Shown one piece after another: positions 1 to 8,415 of a stretch of DNA of 8,415 bases. Each line of letters starts with the position of its first letter. Positions within the stretch are counted from its first letter, which is position 1. The position numbers and the translations under genes were made by a program. The notes under the pieces are model-generated. The model made no database searches. It was not told the DNA's origin and saw nothing but the letters and a program-made list of their open reading frames with translations. Origin of the DNA: Rickettsiales bacterium (GTDB lineage Bacteria; Pseudomonadota; Alphaproteobacteria; TMED109; TMED131); NCBI GenBank assembly GCA_002690625.1, contig NZFJ01000009.1, positions 1-8,415 on the forward strand. The letters run 5' to 3'.

Positions 1-268
1 AAAAAAAGGATTAATAAATGAAATAGAGATCAACAAAAATAAAGTAAAAAATTGTAATATAGAAAAGGCAATAGGATATGTTGAAATAATTGATTATTTA
101 AAAGGAAAAATTTCTATTAATGAAGCTAGAGCTAATATATTAAAAAAAACTAAAAGCTATGCTAAGAGACAAAAAACATGGTTTAAAAATAGGTTTAACG
201 AAGATTTAAAAACCAACTCTATTAAAGACATTCCTTTAATAGTGGAAAGTTTTCTTAAAATAAATTAA
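1..268 (+). CDS. miaA: tRNA dimethylallyltransferase, C-terminal fragment (5' end outside window)
   Basis: An open frame entering from the left edge (first full codon at 2) gives the last 88 residues of a protein ending in TAA at 266-268. The stretch AIGYVEIIDYLKGKISINEA followed by YAKRQKTWFKNRF matches the C-terminal signature of MiaA (the A-x-GY-x-E-h-x-x-h-x-G run, then the Y-A-K-R-Q-x-T-W-F motif). MiaA adds a dimethylallyl group to A37 of tRNAs that read UNN codons, in the cytoplasm. The catalytic P-loop half lies outside the window, so intactness cannot be judged. It ends 25 bases before ilvB with no visible terminator, so ilvB may be read from a promoter inside or upstream of miaA. 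Confidence 0.93.
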   Translation, partial: KKGLINEIEINKNKVKNCNIEKAIGYVEIIDYLKGKISINEARANILKKTKSYAKRQKTWFKNRFNEDLKTNSIKDIPLIVESFLKIN

Positions 269-280
269 TGTAAAATAATA

Positions 281-287
281 AAAGGAG
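281..287 (+). promoter_or_regulatory. Strong Shine-Dalgarno site for ilvB
   Basis: AAAGGAG lies six bases before the ATG at 294. An in-frame TAG immediately upstream (288-290) rules out any longer ilvB product, so this site fixes the start. Confidence 0.8.
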
Positions 288-293
288 TAGCAC

Positions 294-2051
294 ATGCTTT
301 GCACAGGAGCAGAAATAGTATTAAAAGCTTTAAAAGATTTAGATGTGGAGTTTATATTTGGATATCCGGGTGGAGCAATCTTACCTATTTACGATGAAAT
401 CTTTAAACAAAATAGAATAAGACATATATTGGTGAGGCACGAACAGGGTGCTGTACACATGGCAGAGGGTTATGCTAGATCTACAGGAAAAACAGGTGTA
501 GTATTAGTTACTTCAGGACCAGGAGCCACTAATGCAGTGACAGGGCTAACAGATGCACTTATGGATAGTATCCCTATACTTTGTATTACTGGACAGGTTC
601 CTACACATTTAATAGGTACAGATGCATTTCAAGAAGCTGATACTGTTGGCATCACTAGGTCTTGCACAAAGCATAATTATTTAGTTAAAGATGTTAATGA
701 TATTCAGGAAGTAATTACAGAGGGTTTTAGAATAGCTTCTAGCGGTAGACCAGGACCTGTGGTAGTAGACTTACCTAAAGACGTACAAAACAATACTACT
801 AGTTATAATAATAGTTTGAAAATAAATATCAAAAATAAAAATATTAAATTAAAGAGTTTAAATAAATCCAAAGAGCAAATATTTAAAGCTGTTGATTTAA
901 TTTGTAGTTCTAAAAAACCTATAGTTTATATTGGTGGAGGTTTAATAAATTCAGGTATTAAGGCAAGTGATGAGCTAATAAAATTATCTAAATTATGTAA
1001 TTTTCCTGTAACTTCAACATTAATGGGGTTAGGCGCTTTTCCGGCTTCAAATTCTTTATTTTTAGGTATGCTAGGTATGCATGGAACATATGAAGCCAAT
1101 ATGGCAATGCATGACTGTGATTTGATGATAAATATCGGTGCAAGGTTTGATGATAGAATAACTGGAAAACTTGATAGTTTTTCTCCTAAATCAAAAAAAA
1201 TTCATATTGATATAGATCCTTCATCCGTAAATAAGAATGTTGAAGTAGACGTAGCTATAATTGGAGATGCATCAAAAGTTTTGAAAATAATAAATAGTAA
1301 GCTAAGAGAAAAAAATTTTAAAAAAATTAATATAAACAAAAATAAATGGTGGTTAAAAATTAAAAAATGGAAAAGTAAAAATTGTTTATCCTTCAATAAT
1401 TCAGAAACTATAATAAAACCCCAGCAAGCTTTAATATCACTAAATGCTAAAATAAGGAAAAAAGATTTTTATATTACCACTGAAGTAGGGCAACATCAAA
1501 TGTGGGCAGCACAATATATAAATTTCGAGAAACCTAAAAGATGGATGACTTCAGGAGGATTAGGTACTATGGGGTATGGTTTCCCTGCTGCATTAGGAGT
1601 ACAAATTGCAAAACCTAAATCACTTGTAGTTTGCGTTGCTGGAGAGGCATCATTTTTAATGAATATTCAAGAATTATCTACAGTAAAACAATACAGATTA
1701 CCAGTAAAAGTATTTATATTAAATAATAGGTATTTAGGAATGGTAAGACAATGGCAAGAGTTTTTTCACGGTGGTAGGTATTCTGAAAGTTATACAGATT
1801 CATTACCAGATTTTGTAAAGTTAGCTGAATCCTATGGTATAAAAGGAATTAGAGCCACTAAACCTAAGGAGTTAAATAAAGTTATTGAAGAAATGATAAA
1901 TCATGATGGTCCAGTTATAGCTGATATTTGTGTTGATCAAAAAGAGAATGTATTTCCTATGATACCTTCTGGCGCTGCACATAATCAAACGAAATTTAAA
2001 GATGATGATAAAATTGCTACATCTACCAAAGACGGAAAAATGTTAGTGTAG
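294..2051 (+). CDS. ilvB: Acetolactate synthase, large (catalytic) subunit
   Basis: The 585-residue product has the normal length for the thiamine-diphosphate (ThDP) and FAD dependent enzyme. It condenses two pyruvates to 2-acetolactate, or pyruvate with 2-oxobutyrate, as the first common step to Val, Leu and Ile. Three domains can be read: an N-terminal pyrimidine-binding domain with FGYPGGAILPIYDEI and catalytic Glu50 in RHEQGAVHMAEGYAR; a central FAD domain with LGMLGMHGTYEAN and INIGARFDDRITG; and a C-terminal pyrophosphate-binding domain with GEAS at 450-453 and NN at 477-478, then YLGMVRQWQEFFHGGRYS with Trp487 at the usual herbicide-contact position. The metal-binding motif reads GEA where the textbook form is GDG. 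The linker after residue about 165 is Asn/Lys-rich, as expected from the base composition. The gene is also called ilvI in some alphaproteobacteria. Its usual partner ilvH is separated from it here by a regulator gene. Confidence 0.97.
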   Translation: MLCTGAEIVLKALKDLDVEFIFGYPGGAILPIYDEIFKQNRIRHILVRHEQGAVHMAEGYARSTGKTGVVLVTSGPGATNAVTGLTDALMDSIPILCITGQVPTHLIGTDAFQEADTVGITRSCTKHNYLVKDVNDIQEVITEGFRIASSGRPGPVVVDLPKDVQNNTTSYNNSLKINIKNKNIKLKSLNKSKEQIFKAVDLICSSKKPIVYIGGGLINSGIKASDELIKLSKLCNFPVTSTLMGLGAFPASNSLFLGMLGMHGTYEANMAMHDCDLMINIGARFDDRITGKLDSFSPKSKKIHIDIDPSSVNKNVEVDVAIIGDASKVLKIINSKLREKNFKKININKNKWWLKIKKWKSKNCLSFNNSETIIKPQQALISLNAKIRKKDFYITTEVGQHQMWAAQYINFEKPKRWMTSGGLGTMGYGFPAALGVQIAKPKSLVVCVAGEASFLMNIQELSTVKQYRLPVKVFILNNRYLGMVRQWQEFFHGGRYSESYTDSLPDFVKLAESYGIKGIRATKPKELNKVIEEMINHDGPVIADICVDQKENVFPMIPSGAAHNQTKFKDDDKIATSTKDGKMLV

Positions 2052-2056
2052 AGGTT

Positions 2057-2070
2057 TTACTAATAGGTAA
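2057..2070 (+). promoter_or_regulatory. Short dyad TTAC-N6-GTAA before the TetR gene (possible operator)
   Basis: The 23-base gap between ilvB and the regulator gene contains TTACTAATAGGTAA, with perfect four-base arms and 10 of 14 positions symmetric. Its size and position five bases before the TTG start would suit an autoregulatory TetR operator. Arms this short arise often by chance in AT-rich DNA, and I found no second copy near ilvB or leuA, so the support is weak. Confidence 0.2.
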
Positions 2071-2074
2071 TGTT

Positions 2075-2668
2075 TTGAAAAAAAATAGTTATCACCACGG
2101 AAATTTAAAAGAAGCTATTATTGAAGAAGCTATAAGATTATTAAAATTGCAAGATAATACTGATTTAAGTTTTAGACTAATTTCAAGAAATATAGGTGTT
2201 GTATCATCAGCACCATATAATCATTTTAAGGATAAAGAACATTTATTAATAGAGATTATATCAATTGGTGAAAAAAAATTAGTAAATGCTATTGTAAATG
2301 AGAAAAAAAAATCAAATATACCTACGGAAAAACTTTTACTAGCAGCAAAATCTTATATAAAATTTTCAAAAAATGAAAAAGCTTTATTTAATCTTATGTT
2401 TAATAATTCTAATAAAGATTTACTATATTTAATCGATAAAATTGTGTTACAATTTGAAGAAATAATTTCAGAAAAATTTAAGTCTGGAAAGAGGGTAAAG
2501 TTAACAGAAAAAGGATCTGCAATAACAGCTTGGTCGATGATACATGGACTTGTTAGTATTTTAAACAATTATGATGATAATTTAATAGAGAGTGTTTTGA
2601 ATATTAATTTAGAGAATACATTCAAAGAAATGACAGCAATATGGGGAAAAGGAGTTACAGTAAAATGA
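2075..2668 (+). CDS. TetR/AcrR-family transcriptional regulator inside the ilv operon
   Basis: The 197-residue product has the TetR layout. The N-terminal YHHGNLKEAIIEEAIRLL helix (residues 6-23) is followed by a helix-turn-helix at about 32-51 (SFRLISRNIGVVSSAPYNHF) and the KDKEHLL run that normally follows it. The C-terminal ligand/dimer half contains AWSMIHG (residues 152-158), which recalls the WHG-type effector domain found with YHHGNL regulators. Such proteins usually dimerise and leave DNA when a small molecule binds; the ligand here is unknown. The start is a TTG, chosen because it puts YHHGNL at the usual distance from the N-terminus. A weak TAGG (2064-2067) sits upstream. The nearby ATG at 2070 is out of frame and stops after two codons. 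The gene sits between ilvB and ilvH, ends in an ATGA overlap with ilvH, and has the same base composition as its neighbours. Control of this operon is an inference from position. Confidence 0.9.
   Translation: MKKNSYHHGNLKEAIIEEAIRLLKLQDNTDLSFRLISRNIGVVSSAPYNHFKDKEHLLIEIISIGEKKLVNAIVNEKKKSNIPTEKLLLAAKSYIKFSKNEKALFNLMFNNSNKDLLYLIDKIVLQFEEIISEKFKSGKRVKLTEKGSAITAWSMIHGLVSILNNYDDNLIESVLNINLENTFKEMTAIWGKGVTVK
2648..2654 (+). promoter_or_regulatory. Shine-Dalgarno site that decides the ilvH start
   Basis: AAAGGAG, identical to the ilvB site, lies inside the end of the regulator gene, ten bases before the ATG at 2665. It would fall inside the coding sequence if ilvH began at the in-frame ATG at 2641, so it favours 2665. 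Confidence 0.7.
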
Positions 2669-3204
2669 GTGTTTATGAGAAAGATAAAATACATAATCAT
2701 AATGAAATAAAAAGTCATGCACTAGCAATTTTAGTAGAGAATAAGTCTGGAGCTTTAGCTAGGGTAGTAGGAATGTTTTCTGCTAGAGGTTATAATATTG
2801 ACAGTTTAACAGTTGCAAAGGTAGCAATAGATGAAAATATTTCTAGAATTACTGTTATTACTACTGGAACACCATCTAAAATAGAACAAATAAAATCTCA
2901 ATTAGGAAGAATTGTTATTGTTCATAAAGTTATTGATTTGACATCTGAAGGACCGTTTGTGGCTAGAGAGTTAATATTTGTAAAGGTTAAGTGCAAAGGA
3001 GAAAAAAGATTGGAGGCTTTAAGAACAGCTGATATTTTTAGAGCAAAAGTAGTAGATAGTACCAAGCAGTCTTTTATTTTTGAATTAACAGGTTCATCTG
3101 ATAAATTAGATGCTTTTATTTCATTAATGAAAGAATTAGGTTTAATTGAATTAGCTAGAACAGGAGCTGTAGCAATAAGTAGAGGAATTTCTAAAATTAA
3201 TTGA
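2665..3204 (+). CDS. ilvH: Acetolactate synthase, small (regulatory) subunit
   Basis: This 179-residue protein activates IlvB and confers feedback inhibition by valine. The N-terminal ACT domain (about residues 18-90) reads HALAILVENKSGALARVVG then FSARGYNIDSLTV. Asn26, Gly29 and Asn44 align with the E. coli IlvH valine-site residues Asn11, Gly14 and Asn29, so valine sensitivity is probably kept. The second domain has RELIFVKVK, then FRAKVVDSTKQSFIFELTG, SDKLDAFI and ELARTGAVAISRG, as in other proteobacterial IlvH. I chose ATG 2665, not 2641, because a good ribosome site precedes it and it overlaps the regulator's TGA as ATGA, typical of translational coupling. About 16 residues precede the ACT core, longer than in E. 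coli. ilvC follows after nine bases. Confidence 0.95.
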   Translation: MSVYEKDKIHNHNEIKSHALAILVENKSGALARVVGMFSARGYNIDSLTVAKVAIDENISRITVITTGTPSKIEQIKSQLGRIVIVHKVIDLTSEGPFVARELIFVKVKCKGEKRLEALRTADIFRAKVVDSTKQSFIFELTGSSDKLDAFISLMKELGLIELARTGAVAISRGISKIN

Positions 3205-4233
<1,029 letters not shown>

Positions 4234-4291
4234 ATGCTTATATTTTCTTTAAAATTAAAAAATCTCAAGTATACTAAAAAAAAGGTTTTTA

Positions 4292-4299
<8 letters not shown>
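4234..4299 (+). other. 58-base ilvC-leuA gap: possible 21-codon leader ORF and weak promoter
   Basis: An ATG directly abuts the ilvC stop (TAAATG) and opens 21 codons ending in TGA at 4297-4299, eight bases inside leuA. Leucine codons fall at positions 2, 6, 8 and 11, with Ile at 3 and Val at 18 and 21. There is no ribosome site of its own and no terminator-type hairpin, so a classical attenuator is not supported; re-initiation after ilvC is the most that can be proposed. TATACT at 4270-4275, inside the palindrome AGTATACT, resembles a -10 box, but no good -35 lies 16-18 bases upstream. The leuA ribosome site AAAGG (4281-4285) lies within the ORF. Confidence 0.15.
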
Positions 4300-6902
<2,603 letters not shown>

Positions 6903-6907
6903 TTATT

Positions 6908-7777
6908 ATGGCTAGGGGTCATATCAAGACTGTCAAAAAATCTTCATTATTAAGATTAAAAACCTATGCTGGTGTAACAGCACAAAAAGCAAGTACTTTA
7001 TTGTTAATAATATTTTCGGTTCTTTTATTGATAATGGGAAAAGTTAATGAAAATAATCTTAGAGTTGTTAAAAATATTTTTACTGACTTATCATCAAAAG
7101 TTTTAGTAATTATAGGAATACCTGTAAACTCAGTTACTAAGGCAGCAAATCAAATTAATTCATTAATTTTTTTATATACTAAAAATAAAAACTTAGCTGA
7201 AGAAAATATGATTTTATATAAATGGAAGGATTTAGCTCAAGGTTTATTAGTTGAAAATGAAGAATTAAGAAAGCTTTTAAACTCTGTGAATAAAATTCCT
7301 AACAAGTTTCTAACTGCTAAGGTAATTGCGAACTCATCTGGTAGCTATATTAAAACTGTTACTTTAAATGTAGGTAAAGTAAATAGTATTAAAATAGGTA
7401 ATGCTGTAATTAATAATTGGGGAATGGTAGGTAGAGTGATTCAGGTAGGAAAAAAGACATCTAGGGTTTTATTAATTACTGATATTAACTCTCAAATTCC
7501 AATTTATTTTGAAAAATCAAAACATAAAGCAATACTAATCGGAAAAAATTCTGATTTATTAGAGATCAAGTTTTTAAAGTCTAGAGTATTTTTAATTGAT
7601 AATGACAGAGTATTTACTTCTGGGGAAGGAGGTGTGCTTCCAAGAGGTTTAAAAGTAGGTACATATATTAAAAGTCTCAATTCTGATATAAATAAAATAA
7701 AGATTTTACCTACAAGAAACTGGGATAGGTTAGATAACCTTATGATTGTATTAAATGATAATAAAGAATTATATTAA
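6908..7777 (+). CDS. mreC: Cell shape-determining protein MreC
   Basis: This 289-residue bitopic protein links cytoplasmic MreB/MreD to periplasmic PBP2. A basic cytoplasmic N-terminus (residues 1-27, many Lys/Arg) precedes one membrane segment at about 28-44 (ASTLLLIIFSVLLLIMG). A Glu/Lys/Leu-rich stretch at about 85-125 looks like the dimerising coiled coil. The rest is the two-barrel MreC domain, recognised by VGRVIQVGKKTSRVLLITD, then IPIYFEKSKHKAILIG and the end motif VFTSGEGGVLPRGLKVG. There is no Shine-Dalgarno site in the five bases after the mreB stop, so initiation probably depends on ribosomes finishing mreB. Sequence conservation is low outside these motifs, as is normal for MreC. 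Confidence 0.93.
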   Translation: MARGHIKTVKKSSLLRLKTYAGVTAQKASTLLLIIFSVLLLIMGKVNENNLRVVKNIFTDLSSKVLVIIGIPVNSVTKAANQINSLIFLYTKNKNLAEENMILYKWKDLAQGLLVENEELRKLLNSVNKIPNKFLTAKVIANSSGSYIKTVTLNVGKVNSIKIGNAVINNWGMVGRVIQVGKKTSRVLLITDINSQIPIYFEKSKHKAILIGKNSDLLEIKFLKSRVFLIDNDRVFTSGEGGVLPRGLKVGTYIKSLNSDINKIKILPTRNWDRLDNLMIVLNDNKELY

Positions 7778-7785
7778 ATATTGAA

Positions 7786-8292
7786 ATGATAACAAAATAC
7801 TTTTTAAAAACAATACCTATAGTAACCAGTTTTTTTTTGATCATTTTAAATAATTCTGTTCCACCACCTCCAGGTTATGGATTTGTTATACCTTCTATAT
7901 CAATAGTTTGTTTAATATATTGGTCCTTAAAAAAGATTTCTGATTTTAATGTTCTTGATGCTGCAATTATAGGTTTATTAAGTGATTTTATTATTGGAAC
8001 ACCCATAGGAAGTTCAGTTTTGCTTTTTATTTTTACTAGAACTTTTTTACTTTGGTTATGTTCTAGAATAGACAAAAATAATCCATTAATAAATTCAGTA
8101 ATAATATTTTTGAGTATATCTTTTTATTATTTTTTTTCTTATATTTTTATTATTTTTTATTTTAATAAACAGCCTTTTATAAAAAGTTATTTAATGGGTT
8201 ATATTTTAACATTATTTCTTTATCCTTTAGTAAGTATTATTTTTAATTGGCTAATGAAATTAAAATTTTTACAGTATTATGAAAATAAATAA
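7786..8292 (+). CDS. mreD: Rod shape-determining membrane protein MreD
   Basis: The 168-residue, very hydrophobic product has about five predicted membrane helices (roughly 8-23, 34-48, 56-89 in two parts, 104-127, 134-156). The loop VPPPPGYGFVIPSISIVCLI and the helix GLLSDFIIGTPIGSSVLLF correspond to the proline-rich loop and the G-L-x-x-D-x-x-x-G-x-P-h-G motif typical of MreD. It is an inner-membrane partner of MreC and PBP2 in the elongasome. The start lies eight bases after the mreC stop without a clear ribosome site. Its last 14 bases overlap mrdA. Confidence 0.88.
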   Translation: MITKYFLKTIPIVTSFFLIILNNSVPPPPGYGFVIPSISIVCLIYWSLKKISDFNVLDAAIIGLLSDFIIGTPIGSSVLLFIFTRTFLLWLCSRIDKNNPLINSVIIFLSISFYYFFSYIFIIFYFNKQPFIKSYLMGYILTLFLYPLVSIIFNWLMKLKFLQYYENK

Positions 8293-8415
8293 AAAAGATA
8301 AAAATAAGAAAATTAATAGAAGACTAATTTTTTTTGGAGGAATTAAATTATTTTCTATACTATTTATATTAGAGAGATTATATGATCTTCAGATTAGACA
8401 GTCTGATAAATACAA
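8279..8415 (+). CDS. mrdA: Penicillin-binding protein 2, N-terminal fragment (3' end outside window)
   Basis: An ATG inside the end of mreD opens 45 codons that run off the right edge. After a Lys-rich cytoplasmic start comes RRLIFFGGIKLFSILFI (about residues 14-30), a membrane anchor, then ERLYDLQIRQSDKY. The R-L-Y-x-L-Q-h-x-x-x-x-x-Y pattern just after the anchor is the hallmark of PBP2/MrdA, the elongation-specific transpeptidase. Its position after mreD agrees. No ribosome site precedes the ATG, so the 14-base overlap suggests coupling to mreD. The transpeptidase domain is not in the window. Confidence 0.85.
   Translation, partial: MKINKKDKNKKINRRLIFFGGIKLFSILFILERLYDLQIRQSDKY

Noticed and set aside
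81..118. TTGAAA/TTGATT with a downstream AT-rich hexamer as an ilvB promoter inside miaA
   Set aside because: No spacing gives both acceptable -35 and -10 boxes, and such partial matches are expected by chance at this base composition.
192..214. Imperfect inverted repeat GGTTTAA...TTAAAAACC upstream of ilvB as a regulator site
   Set aside because: It lies within miaA codons, the arms are unequal and A/T-dominated, and it does not match the dyad before the regulator gene.
2641..2664. Longer ilvH starting at the in-frame ATG 2641, adding eight residues
   Set aside because: The AAAGGAG at 2648-2654 would lie inside the coding region, nothing resembling a ribosome site precedes 2641, and the ATG at 2665 overlaps the upstream stop in the usual ATGA manner.
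8293..8340. Run of A-rich then T-rich sequence after mreD as a terminator
   Set aside because: There is no GC stem, and the stretch encodes the Lys-rich start and membrane anchor of mrdA in an open frame overlapping mreD.

Overview
This is an AT-rich stretch (roughly 30% GC by eye, Arg mostly AGA/AGG, Asn/Lys/Ile-rich proteins) in which every gene lies on the + strand and intergenic space is almost absent. The protein sequences and the gene order miaA-ilvB-ilvH-ilvC and leuA-mreB-mreC-mreD-mrdA point to an alphaproteobacterium. The compactness and base composition fit a small-genome, possibly marine lineage (SAR11/HIMB59-like). That placement is inferred from family resemblance, not from a search.

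Layout: 1-268 is the 3' end of miaA (tRNA dimethylallyltransferase), cut by the window edge. 294-5851 is a branched-chain amino acid block: ilvB (acetolactate synthase large subunit), a TetR-family regulator, ilvH (regulatory subunit), ilvC (ketol-acid reductoisomerase) and leuA (2-isopropylmalate synthase). 5859-8415 is the cell-elongation block: mreB, mreC, mreD and the first 45 codons of mrdA (PBP2), which runs off the window. There are no RNA genes, insertion sequences, CRISPR arrays or convincing terminators. No gap exceeds 58 bases.

How the genes work together: IlvB and IlvH form the valine-sensitive acetolactate synthase, which feeds IlvC toward valine and isoleucine. LeuA diverts 2-oxoisovalerate to leucine. 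ilvD, ilvE and leuBCD, needed to finish the pathways, are not here. MreB filaments, MreC, MreD and PBP2 make the core of the elongasome that drives lateral peptidoglycan synthesis. Gaps through the window are 25, 23, -4, 9, 58, 7, 5, 8 and -14 bases, so one long transcript is possible. The 58-base ilvC-leuA gap is the only obvious place for a second promoter.

The least ordinary element is the TetR-type gene lodged between the two subunits of one enzyme. It starts with TTG, has a three-codon ATG mini-ORF lying across that start, and is joined to ilvH by an ATGA overlap. The rest is conserved housekeeping sequence; I see no clear new multi-gene system.
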